64,000 nucleotides of DNA from Armatimonadetes bacterium Uphvl-Ar1. Lineage in GTDB: Bacteria > Armatimonadota > Fimbriimonadia > Fimbriimonadales > Fimbriimonadaceae. Below the pieces are notes generated by a model, which was not told the origin of the DNA, made no database searches, and worked only from the letters and a program-made list of their open reading frames with translations. Positions 1-7,977 of the stretch are shown in pieces. The stretch's first letter is position 1, and every line of letters begins with the position of its first letter. The DNA lies in contig CP021423.1 in the NCBI GenBank assembly GCA_002162075.1, positions 806,001-870,000 of the forward strand, in the 5' to 3' direction. The translations under genes and the position numbers were made by a program.

Positions 1-1
1 T

Positions 2-634
2 GGTCCTCCTGCAACCGGAAACCGACTAGCTGATGACTTTACGGTCGGTGGACTTGGATGGAATGTGACTGGTCTTGCAGTTTTTGCATATTCGACCGGT
101 GCTACAGCAAATCCATTCACAGGAGGCACCTTGAACATTTGGAGTGGTCGGCCTGGCGATGCTAATTCGACGATTGTTACAACTGGAACTTGGTTTAACT
201 CGACAGACCAGTTGCAATTGGATGCGAATACAGTTGGTGTTGGAAACAGAATTTTCAATACTAATTCTCCGGCGCCGGGTTCTGCTCCAGGTACGACTCG
301 CCGAATTTGGCAAAACAACTTCACGCTCGCAGTGACTCTTAATCCCGGTACATACTGGATGGATTTCAGTTTGACCGCCGCATCTGGATTTGCACCTAGT
401 ACCACCCACCAAGACGTGCGTGGAGTAGTTGGAGCGAATGGTCGGCAGCGTACGAATTCCACTGGTGTTTGGGCGGACATGATTGACACGGGTAACCCTG
501 CTACTGCAGCAGACGTTGCTCAGGAAGTTCCGTTCATCGTTTCTGGAACTGAAGTTGTGCCGGAACCGATGACGATGGGTGTTCTCGCTCTTGGTGCAGC
601 TGCACTTGCGGCTCGCAAGCGACGCAAGAGCTAA
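2..634 (+). CDS. PEP-CTERM sorting domain protein, 5' truncated by window edge
   Basis: The frame is open from the first bases of the window, so the gene begins upstream; the GTG at 65 is only an internal possible start. The visible 210 residues are rich in Gly, Thr, Asn and Ser, like a secreted beta-rich surface protein. The C-terminus has the complete PEP-CTERM tripartite signal: VPEP, a short hydrophobic helix (GVLALGAAALAA) and a basic tail (RKRRKS). In known systems this tail is recognised by an exosortase in the inner membrane, which cleaves it and releases the protein to the cell surface or matrix. The specific function is unknown. A strong intrinsic terminator follows 34 bases after the stop. 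Two other PEP-CTERM proteins occur in the window. Confidence 0.85.
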   Translation, partial: GPPATGNRLADDFTVGGLGWNVTGLAVFAYSTGATANPFTGGTLNIWSGRPGDANSTIVTTGTWFNSTDQLQLDANTVGVGNRIFNTNSPAPGSAPGTTRRIWQNNFTLAVTLNPGTYWMDFSLTAASGFAPSTTHQDVRGVVGANGRQRTNSTGVWADMIDTGNPATAADVAQEVPFIVSGTEVVPEPMTMGVLALGAAALAARKRRKS

Positions 635-667
635 GCTTCATTCTGAAGTCTGAATTCTGAGACAATG

Positions 668-700
668 AACTGGTTCGGTTGAAAAACCGAGCCAGTTTTT
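668..700 (+). terminator. Intrinsic terminator of the PEP-CTERM gene
   Basis: A 13-bp stem (668-680 with 685-697, one G-T pair) closes a GAAA tetraloop and runs into a T tract. It lies 34 bases after the stop at 634 and would end transcription of the upstream PEP-CTERM gene. Confidence 0.85.
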
Positions 701-907
701 ATTTGCCTGCCTCAAATAAGTAGACAAAAATATACATAATATGGAATGATGATTGTGCTGTGAGATTTTCCCCTTTGATTCGGGGAAAAGTGCGGGGGAA
801 CTCGCTAAGAAAAAAAACAAAAAAGTCGCTCCATATTGTGGTTGGGGGTCGTCTTGACCACAGAATGTAGCGGTTCCACCTGGAAAAATCACTAGGGATT
901 GATCGGG

Positions 908-991
908 ATGGGATTGCCAGAAATAGCGGAACGGATTCGCGCTAGCGGTCAGCTTGGGAGCAAGGAATTGCGACGGGAAGAGCTTGACTGA
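908..991 (+). CDS. Possible 27-residue small ORF or leader peptide before nrdA
   Basis: An ATG ORF of 27 codons begins MGLPEIAERIRASG and ends REELD. An AGGGA about 9 bases upstream could be its ribosome binding site, and an in-frame stop at 893 sets its limit. The peptide is charged and would form an amphipathic helix. Its stop is 11 bases before an intrinsic terminator, which in turn precedes nrdA by about 100 bases. That geometry resembles a leader ORF plus attenuator, but no runs of regulatory codons are seen. It may be chance. Confidence 0.25.
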   Translation: MGLPEIAERIRASGQLGSKELRREELD

Positions 992-1002
992 TGAGGACAG
1001 CG

Positions 1003-1030
1003 ACTCTGGAGGTGATCTCCGGAGTTTTTT
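1003..1030 (+). terminator. Intrinsic terminator or attenuator upstream of nrdA
   Basis: A 9-bp stem (1003-1011 with 1017-1025, one T-G wobble) with a 5-base loop is followed by six T residues. No full gene ends just upstream apart from the small ORF 908-991, so this may be an attenuator of nrdA transcription rather than a simple gene-end terminator. Confidence 0.6.
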
Positions 1031-1129
1031 ATTCCTCCACCGGTGCGGGTTGCGACTCGCGGCTTGGGGCTAGGGCACCTGGGCAAACCGTCCTGCGGGA
1101 CGTAGAAATAAACAAGTTACGAGAAAGAA

Positions 1130-1471
1130 ATGAGCACGACGCTAAATGATCTGGAATTGAAGAGATTCGCCTTGATGTCCACCGCTGAGCGGCCGAAATT
1201 GGACTGGGCGACGGACATTGCCAATGATTTGAGCGTTGAGAAGGAGATTCGGTTGGTGAGTGGTCGCGATGAGCGCGACTTTGATGCGGGAGTGGTGGGG
1301 GAAATTGTTGGCGATGCGATGGCGGCGGTATTGCTGAGCCAGGGCCGGGATGATCTGGACACGGTGGAGAATCGGGCGTTTGCTAAGCGCATCTCGCGCG
1401 ATGTGGTTGACCGGCTGGGGACGCTGGGGGAGATCGGCTTTCGATTACGGAATACGACCTCAGTGTTTTGA
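1130..1471 (+). CDS. nrdA: N-terminal part of ribonucleotide reductase alpha subunit (first ATP-cone), split by frameshift
   Basis: This frame starts with ATG after a GAGAAAG ribosome binding site and encodes 113 residues. Residues about 35-100 read like the first half of a degenerate ATP-cone, the regulatory domain that binds ATP or dATP at the N-terminus of NrdA. The frame ends at 1471. The second half of the same cone (LSITEYDLSVLIEA, then GAFDVAKSLV) is in the next frame, open from 1411 and continuous with the main nrdA ORF. One extra G in the GGGGG run at 1426-1430 would join them into one protein of about 1,060 residues, close to long NrdA proteins with several ATP-cones such as that of Chlamydia. 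I therefore read this as one gene with a single-base deletion or sequencing error. Confidence 0.7.
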   Translation: MSTTLNDLELKRFALMSTAERPKLDWATDIANDLSVEKEIRLVSGRDERDFDAGVVGEIVGDAMAAVLLSQGRDDLDTVENRAFAKRISRDVVDRLGTLGEIGFRLRNTTSVF

Positions 1472-4323
1472 TCGAAGCGGTTTTAATTGAGGCGGGGGCG
1501 TTTGATGTTGCGAAGAGCTTGGTAAGTCAGCGGAGCCGATTGCCGAAGGCGGAAGTGCCGAGCAGCACGGTGAAGATGATTCGGCGGAATCAGCAGGTGG
1601 TGCCATGGAGCGGGGACAAGATTGAGATTGCGGTCCGCAAAGCGTTTTTGAGTCAGGGTTTGAATAGCGAGCCAGCAGTGGAGATTGCGGCGAATGTTGA
1701 GTTGAAGGTTTTGGCGAGCGGAAACGCTTATGTGGGGATTGAGACGATTCAGGATTTGGTTCAGGAAGAGTTGATGCGGGGTGGCCACTTCAAGGTGGCA
1801 GAGGCTTACATCACATACAGGGCGGAGCGGGCGATGATGCGCCTAAACGAGCGGGTAGAGAAGGCAGCGAGCGACCAGTTCGAGATGATTACGGTCATCG
1901 ACAAAAACGGGGTGAGCCAGTTCTGGGATGGGGAAGACCTGCGACGGCGAATTGATTTTGCTCTCATTGGGCTGGAGATTGACATGACCCGGGATCGGCT
2001 GGAAGTCGAACTTCGGCGGAGCATTACGGCGGACATTCCGGCGGCGGACTTGCGGAAGTTGATCACGATGAACGCGAAGACGCTGATGGAAAAGGATGCG
2101 GATTTCCGGTTCTTTGCTGCGCGGATCCTTTTGAGTTACATTTATGAAGAGGTTTTGGGTTGGGACATCGTTCGGGATGGGGTGGAGAAGCTTAGGGCGT
2201 TCCACGCTCAGGCGTTTACGAAATACATTCAGAGAGCGGTGGAGATCAACCGGCTCAGCCCGGATTTGCGGAGCTATGACCTGGTGAAGCTCGCCAGTGC
2301 GCTTGATCCGACGGCGGATTTGGACTTTGATTTCCTTGGGATTCAGACGCTTTATGATCGGTACTTGATCACGGACAAGACGGGCAAGGTGCCAGTGCGG
2401 TTGGAGACGCCGCAGATGTTCTGGATGCGGGTGGCGATGGGGCTCTTTAAGGAGGAGTCCAACCGCGAGGAGCGCACGATTGAGCTTTATCAGCTTTATA
2501 AGAGTCGGCGGTTCTGCAGCAGTACACCGACGTTATTCAACTCGGGGACATTGCGGAGCCAGCTCAGCAGTTGCTATCTTTACAAAGTGGATGACTCGAT
2601 TGAGAGCATCATGATTCGGGGGATTGCGGAGAACGCGTTTTTGAGCAAGTGGGCGGGCGGCCTCGGCGGAAGCTGGACGAGCGTTCGCGGTACGGGTGGC
2701 TACATCGAAGGGACAAACGGGGAAAGCCAAGGGGTTATTCCGTTCCTCAAGATGCACAACGACCAGCTCGTGGCGGTGAACCAGGGCGGGAAGCGCGCGG
2801 GGAGCGGCTGTGCTTACCTGGAAAGCTGGCACAACGATATCTATGACTTTATGGAATTGCGGCGTAACACGGGGGATGAGCGGCGGCGCACTCATGACAT
2901 GAACACGGCGAACTGGATTCCCGACTTGTTCATGAAGCGGATGGAGGCGCGGGAGAACTGGACGCTGTTCCGGGCGAACGATGTTCCGGATTTGCACGAC
3001 CTTTATGGCAAAGCGTTTGAGGCGCGGTACGAAGAGTACGAAGCGATGGCGAAGCGCGGCGAGATGTGGGGCCGGGAGATCGAGGCACTTGATTTGTGGA
3101 AGTCCATGCTCAAGATGCTGTTCGAAACTGGTCACCCGTGGATCACGTTCAAAGACCCGTGCAACTTGCGGTCACCGCAGGATCACGTTGGGGTGATTCA
3201 CTCGAGCAACCTGTGCACGGAGATCACGCTGAACACGAGCGCGGACGAGACGGCGGTGTGTAATTTGGGATCGATTTTGATTGATAACCACTTGTTGCCG
3301 GGCGGTGAGATTGACCACGAGAAGTTGCGCGAGACGATCCGGGTGGCGGTGCGGGCACTGGACAACGTGATTGACATCAACTTTTATCCCACAGATGCGG
3401 CGAAGCGGGCGAACGAGCGGCACCGGCCGATTGGGCTCGGGGTGATGGGCTTGCACCATGCGCTGTTTGAGAAAGGGATTGAGTTTGGTTCGTCGGAAGC
3501 GGTGGAGTTCAACGACGAGATGATGGAGGCGATTGCGTTTTATGCGTATGAGGCTTCATCTGACCTTGCGGCGGAGCGCGGGACATATTCGACATACAAG
3601 GGGTCGAAGTGGGATCGGGGCTTGTTACCGCAGGATACGTTGGAGATTCTGGAGCGAGAGCGGGGCGTTCCGGTGGAGGTTCCTCGGGGCGGGAAGATGG
3701 ACTGGGCACCGGTTCGGGAGAAGATTGCGACCCAGGGGATGCGGAACTCGAACGTCTTGGCGATTGCGCCGACCGCTACGATTGCGAACATCACGGGGAC
3801 TTCGCCGTGCATTGAGCCGCTTTACAAGAACATGTATGTGAAGAGCAACCTGAGCGGTGACTTTGTGGTTGTGAACCCTTACATGGTGAAAGACCTGAAG
3901 GCGCGGGGGCTTTGGACGCCGGAGATTATTGACCAGGTGAAGTACTTTGATGGTGAGTTGGACGCGATTGATGCGATTCCGGCGGACTTGAAGCAGAAGT
4001 ACGCGACGGCGTTTGCGATTTCTTATGAGTACATTTTGGATGCGGGGGCGCGGCGTCAGAAGTGGATTGACCAGTCTCAGTCGCTGAACTTGTTCCTGGG
4101 TCAGGCGGATTTGAAGACTCTTTCGCACATGTACCGAAAGGCTTGGCACGTTGGCTTGAAGACGACGTATTACCTGCGGACATTGGGGGCTTCGAATATC
4201 GAGAAGGCGACGGTTGCGGTGAAGAAGCAGGCGGACGAGCGGAAGGTTTATTCGGAGGCGGAGAAGGCGGCGTGTTCGATAGAGGCGATGCGGAACGGGG
4301 AGGAGTGTGAGGCTTGTCAGTAG
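1468..4323 (+). CDS. nrdA: Class I ribonucleoside-diphosphate reductase alpha subunit
   Basis: NrdA reduces ribonucleoside diphosphates to deoxyribonucleotides in the cytoplasm, using a radical supplied by the beta subunit NrdB, which is not in this window. Residues about 36-120 form an intact ATP-cone (MIRRNQQVVPW to YITYRAERAMMR); a further degenerate cone follows (ITVIDKNGV). The catalytic barrel has SSCYLYKV (redox Cys), SSNLCTEITL (thiyl-radical Cys) and CNLGSI. It also has the NSNVLAIAPTATIANITG loop and the Tyr pair region YKNMYVKSNLSG. The C-terminal CEACQ is the swinging redox Cys pair. The TTG at 1468 is only the first start in this frame; the true start is probably 1130, joined through the G-run frameshift at 1426-1430. 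The 3' end overlaps the next gene. Confidence 0.95.
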   Translation: MIEAVLIEAGAFDVAKSLVSQRSRLPKAEVPSSTVKMIRRNQQVVPWSGDKIEIAVRKAFLSQGLNSEPAVEIAANVELKVLASGNAYVGIETIQDLVQEELMRGGHFKVAEAYITYRAERAMMRLNERVEKAASDQFEMITVIDKNGVSQFWDGEDLRRRIDFALIGLEIDMTRDRLEVELRRSITADIPAADLRKLITMNAKTLMEKDADFRFFAARILLSYIYEEVLGWDIVRDGVEKLRAFHAQAFTKYIQRAVEINRLSPDLRSYDLVKLASALDPTADLDFDFLGIQTLYDRYLITDKTGKVPVRLETPQMFWMRVAMGLFKEESNREERTIELYQLYKSRRFCSSTPTLFNSGTLRSQLSSCYLYKVDDSIESIMIRGIAENAFLSKWAGGLGGSWTSVRGTGGYIEGTNGESQGVIPFLKMHNDQLVAVNQGGKRAGSGCAYLESWHNDIYDFMELRRNTGDERRRTHDMNTANWIPDLFMKRMEARENWTLFRANDVPDLHDLYGKAFEARYEEYEAMAKRGEMWGREIEALDLWKSMLKMLFETGHPWITFKDPCNLRSPQDHVGVIHSSNLCTEITLNTSADETAVCNLGSILIDNHLLPGGEIDHEKLRETIRVAVRALDNVIDINFYPTDAAKRANERHRPIGLGVMGLHHALFEKGIEFGSSEAVEFNDEMMEAIAFYAYEASSDLAAERGTYSTYKGSKWDRGLLPQDTLEILERERGVPVEVPRGGKMDWAPVREKIATQGMRNSNVLAIAPTATIANITGTSPCIEPLYKNMYVKSNLSGDFVVVNPYMVKDLKARGLWTPEIIDQVKYFDGELDAIDAIPADLKQKYATAFAISYEYILDAGARRQKWIDQSQSLNLFLGQADLKTLSHMYRKAWHVGLKTTYYLRTLGASNIEKATVAVKKQADERKVYSEAEKAACSIEAMRNGEECEACQ

Positions 4324-5933
4324 AATTAGAAAATAAATCAGCAATTTACGATGCAAATCTGAATTATTCTCTAAGGTTAATTAATGAATATGAGCGCACT
4401 CATCAGAATGGCATTCAGGCTGAAATTCAAAAACAAATAACAAATAGGAGGTTGGAGAATTTTCAAGAAGACAAACAAATAAGCGGTCAGAGGATGTTTG
4501 AATATACTAATATATGTAAGAACGACCTCTCAAAAGCAGCATCTCAAATGAGTACGGTCGAATTAGCGGCTTATTTGCCAATGCTCAAAGTATTGTTACA
4601 GGTCAACCCTCGAAGTCTAGGGGTAGGGTTGGACTTAATTTTCGAGTCTCTGTTTGAAACTAGTAATGATAAACTTAATAAGCCTGTAGTAGAAGACGTT
4701 CTTGGAATCAAGGGCGCCAGAGGTTATGCGTTAGACGTAAGCCAATCTGGAAAGCATATTATTAATCTAATCGCCACAATGCTTGATTATTGCGAAGGAA
4801 TCTCGAATTCAAACATAGTGAGTAGAGGCGGAAATGTACGGATTGACAGCGGCAAATTTACGATTGAATCCAGCTTGGAAGTTGAAAGAAAAATAGAGGG
4901 TTGGGAAATAAGAAGTTCAAAGTATCCAATGTCACATACAGGCATCCGTCTCGATGCTAGTGTCTCCAGATTCGGTGTCAAGGATATTGATCCGGAAAAC
5001 CTAATTCTAGAAGTAGCACCGTATATGAAAAAGGGTGAGCATTCCGGCATCATAGAGTTTTGGCCATTGGGTTATGATCGAAGCGAGATTGAGAAATCAC
5101 TTATCTGGATAGACAATCCTAGGCAGCAAAAAATTTGGCAAAATGTCAGGCATATGATACTTTCGGTAAGATTCGCAAGTTTTATTTTCTTGTATAGAAG
5201 CGCGGATGGTCACTTTGGTCAAATGTGCTCAGATGGCTTCACTAAGGAGTCCACGGAAGGGTTATCTAAACTTATTGAGATGTTTTCTGTAAGTCAGGGA
5301 GTCGAAGTGGAAGAGATTTGGGAGGCAGTTAAAATGTCCGGGTCTGAACAAGCAAAGTACTGTAAAATATTCGCAATAGTGAACGGAAATTACTATGTGA
5401 GATTCTACAAGAGTATACAAATTCTAGAGCGTTGGATTGCTGAACAGTCTCCTGGAGATTACGAAAAGGGAAAGGAATCCTCGATGACGGAAAAGTTAGG
5501 ACATTTACGCGGCTCTCTATTTCCAGGTGAGATTGGCTCAAAAAGTAACCCCTGTGAAGTTGACGCAATGTTTTTGGACCAAGACGTATGTATTGTTGTT
5601 GAATTAAAATCTAAGCTAATGAGAGGGGGAGTTCTGAGTGGTAATCCAATTGCTGTTTCAGAGCGGAATGAATTGTGGAGAAGTGCTCTTTCACAAGCAG
5701 AGAGGAAGGCAAATTTGCTTTGGAACAAACGAGACAATAATGTTGTTGTTGATTTAATTGGGAGACCGAAGATCATGGTGCCAATTGTTGTTTCGGATCA
5801 TGTAGAGTTGCCTCCTTTCGAGAAGAAATTCTGGCTTACAGAATACCTCCCGCGTGTTATGTCAGTAGAAGAGTTCAAAGATGTTTATGCTAAATGGAAT
5901 TCGAGTCAGTGGAAACGATATGCTACACTATAG
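4314..5933 (+). CDS. Unknown protein with C-terminal PD-(D/E)XK nuclease-like motif
   Basis: I do not recognise the family of this 539-residue protein. Residues 410-432 contain E415-V-D417, then after a hydrophobic strand (CIVVELK) E430-L-K432. This is the acidic plus E-x-K arrangement of the PD-(D/E)XK nuclease fold, seen in many restriction and defence enzymes. Residues 1-400 look mostly helical with no transmembrane segment. A TTG start at 4314 follows a strong GGGAGGAG ribosome binding site inside the end of nrdA, so translation is coupled by overlap. Base composition is clearly AT-richer than nrdA or ribBA, which suggests horizontal acquisition. A defence or repair role is plausible but inferred only from the motif and composition. 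Confidence 0.65.
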   Translation: MSVELENKSAIYDANLNYSLRLINEYERTHQNGIQAEIQKQITNRRLENFQEDKQISGQRMFEYTNICKNDLSKAASQMSTVELAAYLPMLKVLLQVNPRSLGVGLDLIFESLFETSNDKLNKPVVEDVLGIKGARGYALDVSQSGKHIINLIATMLDYCEGISNSNIVSRGGNVRIDSGKFTIESSLEVERKIEGWEIRSSKYPMSHTGIRLDASVSRFGVKDIDPENLILEVAPYMKKGEHSGIIEFWPLGYDRSEIEKSLIWIDNPRQQKIWQNVRHMILSVRFASFIFLYRSADGHFGQMCSDGFTKESTEGLSKLIEMFSVSQGVEVEEIWEAVKMSGSEQAKYCKIFAIVNGNYYVRFYKSIQILERWIAEQSPGDYEKGKESSMTEKLGHLRGSLFPGEIGSKSNPCEVDAMFLDQDVCIVVELKSKLMRGGVLSGNPIAVSERNELWRSALSQAERKANLLWNKRDNNVVVDLIGRPKIMVPIVVSDHVELPPFEKKFWLTEYLPRVMSVEEFKDVYAKWNSSQWKRYATL

Positions 5934-6134
5934 TGGGAAGGTGTTATAGTAATCTATTTACTTGAAATGGAGTAAAAGCTCGTGTCTGAACGTAGCCAAT
6001 GAAGGGCCGATTGTAATTTGTTCGCAAGTGTGTATCAACGAAATTACATTAGATAGTATATTCAAATGAGTCGCTGCGACTGCAAGCTGGCGCAGTTAGG
6101 TCACTTTGCTTACGATTAGGAGGTTGAAGGAGGT

Positions 6135-6302
6135 CTAACTTTGGGCTTCGCTTTCGGCGTGGATGAGGGTGAGGGGGGCGCGAAGGAAGCGGGCGGGGTG
6201 TTTGACGAGGGTGGCGAGTTCGCCGTAGGTCATGGTTTGCTGGTCGCGGGCGAGTTTGCGGAGGATCGGCCAGATGGTTTGGGCGATTTGGGGGTTGGTC
6301 AT
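6135..6302 (-). pseudogene. Truncated fragment of a small TYGELA-type protein
   Basis: A 55-residue frame reads MTNPQIAQTIWPILRKLA then TMTYGELA. From memory this resembles the N-terminal part of small proteins in which an IWP...TYGELA segment precedes a longer conserved region. Here the match stops after APLTLI, followed by a short tail and a stop, so the gene appears 3'-truncated next to the AT-rich insertion that ends at 5933. No clear ribosome binding site is present. Function is not assigned, and the family recollection is tentative. Confidence 0.35.
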
Positions 6303-6355
6303 GGTTGTGATTATGCGGGGTATTGGCACTGGTTTCGTCGGTGGCTTGGAAGCGG

Positions 6356-6382
6356 GATTCCGGGTCACGCCCGGAATGACGA
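6356..6382. repeat. Palindromic repeat family C, copy 1
   Basis: The sequence ATTCCGGG-TCAC-GCCCGGAAT followed by GACGAT is an imperfect palindrome. Near-identical copies are at 6594-6621 and 57317-57342. All three lie between genes. Copies 1 and 2 bracket the family A array at 6391-6573. Confidence 0.8.
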
Positions 6383-6390
6383 TTTGGATT

Positions 6391-6573
6391 GCCCCCTCCT
6401 AAGTCCTCCCCCAAAGGGGGAGGGGGACTCTAACAATAGCCTCGCTGTATCCCAGCCTGGCCCCCTCCTAAGTCCTCCCCGGAGGGGGAGGGGGAACGAC
6501 GAACAAGGATATAACCCCTTCTAAGTCCCCTGTTCAAGCCAGGGGCAGGCTCTCCCACAAAGGGGGAGGAGGA
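6391..6573. repeat. Palindromic repeat family A, copies A1-A3, intergenic
   Basis: Three copies of a GC-rich palindrome of about 38 bp start near 6391, 6461 and 6514. The unit is CCCCCTCCTAAGTCC, a C run, a short loop, then a G run with GGAGGGGG. The third copy is a longer variant with an extra CAGGCTCTCCC segment, also seen at 47006-47067. The array lies between the gene remnant at 6135 and ribBA and is not inside a recognised gene here. Confidence 0.85.
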
Positions 6574-6593
6574 GCGAAAACAATTCTCTGAAT

Positions 6594-6621
6594 GATTCCG
6601 GGTCACGCCCGGAATGACGAT
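6594..6621. repeat. Palindromic repeat family C, copy 2
   Basis: This is a near-identical copy of the palindrome at 6356-6382. It lies just before the stop of ribBA (minus strand), so its hairpin could also act at the 3' end of the ribBA transcript, although no T run follows on that strand. Confidence 0.8.
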
Positions 6622-6626
6622 GTCGT

Positions 6627-7823
6627 TTAGGGGATGAGGTGGTTCATTTTGTCGCGTTTGGTGGCGATGTAGTCTTTGGAGAATTCGGTGGGGGTGGTGA
6701 TGATGGGGACGGTTTCGGTGATTTCGAGGCCGAATCCCTGCAAGCCAGCTCGTTTGGCGGGGTTGTTCGAGATCAGCTTCATTTTGCGGATGCCGAGGTC
6801 GTAGAGGACTTGGGATCCGAGTCCGTAGTCGCGTTGGTCGGGTTTGAATCCGAGGGCTTCGTTGGCTTCGACGGTGTCGAGTCCACCATCTTGGAGTTCA
6901 TAGGCGCGGAGTTTGTTGACGATGCCGATCCCGCGGCCCTCTTGGGCGATGTAGAGGACGACGCCGGAGCCTTCGGCTTCGATCATTTGGAGGGCGGCGG
7001 CGAGTTGGTCACCGCAATCGCAGCGGAGGGAGCCGAGGATGTCGCCGGTGAGGCAGGAGCTGTGGACGCGGACGAGGGTGGGGTCGGGGGTGATTTCGCC
7101 TTTGACGATAGCGATGAAGGGTTCGGGTTCGACTTCCGTTTCGTAGGCGTAGATGGTGAATTGTCCGAATTTGGTGGGGAAGTTGATCGGGCCGGCTTTG
7201 CGGGTGACGAGGGTTTCGGTGCGTCGGCGGTAGGCGATCAGGTCTTCGATGGTGATGATCTTGAGGTCGTGTTTGGCGGCGTAGGCTTCGAGACCACCAT
7301 CGAGGCGGAGCATTTCGCCATCGTCACCGATGATTTCGACTCCGACTCCGACGGGTTTGCTGTTGCAGAGGAGGCAGAGGTCTACGGATGCTTCCGTGTG
7401 TCCGGCGCGGCGGAGGACACCGCCTTTTTCGGCGCGGAGGACGAGCATGTGTCCGGGGCGCATGAGGTCGGAGGGGAGGGACTGGGGGTTGCAGATGACT
7501 TCGACGGTTTTGGCTCGGTCTCCGGCGGAGACTCCGGTGGTGGTGCCTTCGATTGCGTCCACGGTTTCGGCCATTGCGGTTCCGAGTCGGGCGGTGTTGG
7601 CCTTGGTCATCATGGGGATGCCGAGTTGGTCGAGTCGTTCTTCGGGGACGGAGATGAAGGGAACGCCTCGGCCTTCTTTGATCATGAAGTTCATGTCGGC
7701 GGGGGTGACGTGTTCGCCGAGCATGATGAGATCGCCTTCGTTTTCTCGGGTGGGATCATCGACGACGATGATCATTTTCCCGGCTTTGAGGTCTTCGAGT
7801 GCTTCTTGGATGGAGGCGATCAT
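6627..7823 (-). CDS. ribBA: Bifunctional 3,4-dihydroxy-2-butanone-4-phosphate synthase / GTP cyclohydrolase II
   Basis: RibBA makes both precursors of riboflavin in the cytoplasm: dihydroxybutanone phosphate from ribulose 5-phosphate, and the pyrimidine from GTP. The N-terminal half carries DDPTRENEGD (acidic metal site), GTTTGVSAGDRAKTV and RAGHTEASVDL. The C-terminal half carries the GTP cyclohydrolase II zinc motif SSCLTGDILGSLRCDCG and QEGRGIGI. I chose the ATG at 7823, giving 398 residues as usual for the family; the frame extends upstream to 7925 with low-complexity residues. No FMN riboswitch was recognised upstream. It is downstream of, and co-oriented with, the permease gene, with repeat B1 between them. 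Confidence 0.95.
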   Translation of the reverse strand: MIASIQEALEDLKAGKMIIVVDDPTRENEGDLIMLGEHVTPADMNFMIKEGRGVPFISVPEERLDQLGIPMMTKANTARLGTAMAETVDAIEGTTTGVSAGDRAKTVEVICNPQSLPSDLMRPGHMLVLRAEKGGVLRRAGHTEASVDLCLLCNSKPVGVGVEIIGDDGEMLRLDGGLEAYAAKHDLKIITIEDLIAYRRRTETLVTRKAGPINFPTKFGQFTIYAYETEVEPEPFIAIVKGEITPDPTLVRVHSSCLTGDILGSLRCDCGDQLAAALQMIEAEGSGVVLYIAQEGRGIGIVNKLRAYELQDGGLDTVEANEALGFKPDQRDYGLGSQVLYDLGIRKMKLISNNPAKRAGLQGFGLEITETVPIITTPTEFSKDYIATKRDKMNHLIP

Positions 7824-7916
7824 GTTTGTATGATTGATTCTACGTGGGAATGTTGGGTTTGGGGGTTTTCGGTCTGGGTCTGATTGGGAGTTTTTGGGGT
7901 GGAACTTCGATTGAGT

Positions 7917-7961
7917 TGACCTCACCCCCTAGCCCCCTCTCCATTAAAACGGAGAGGGGGG
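7917..7961. repeat. Palindromic repeat family B, copy 1
   Basis: The sequence TGACCTCACCCCC, a short linker and then a 10-bp stem (7933-7942 with 7951-7960) around ATTAAAAC is nearly identical to 27599-27641. It lies 17 bases past the stop of the minus-strand permease gene, so it may work as its 3' hairpin. Confidence 0.8.
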
Positions 7962-7977
7962 ATTTTTGAACTGCATT

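Larger units (their letters stand above)
701..1129. other. Leader region before nrdA
   Basis: This 429-base stretch has no long gene. It holds an 8-bp hairpin (TTTTCCCC with GGGGAAAA, about 772-795), a 27-codon small ORF (908-991), an intrinsic terminator (1003-1030) and a GC-rich 5' leader up to the nrdA start. I looked for a cobalamin riboswitch, a c-di-GMP riboswitch and NrdR boxes and could not support any. A sequence GGGCAAACC at about 1081-1089 resembles part of the c-di-GMP-I riboswitch, but the rest of that fold is missing. Confidence 0.4.

Noticed and set aside
1031-1129. Possible cobalamin or c-di-GMP riboswitch upstream of nrdA
   Set aside because: Only a short GGGCAAACC match is present; the rest of either fold, including the B12 box or the second c-di-GMP stem, could not be found.
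1426-1430. Programmed -1 frameshifting in nrdA
   Set aside because: The site does not form a proper X-XXY-YYZ slippery heptamer in the zero frame, and four other unrelated genes show the same one-base shortage in G/C runs, so an assembly error is the simpler explanation.
6639-7883. A 414-codon plus-strand ORF opposite ribBA
   Set aside because: It is a Gly/Asp/Phe-rich shadow of the well-supported ribBA frame.
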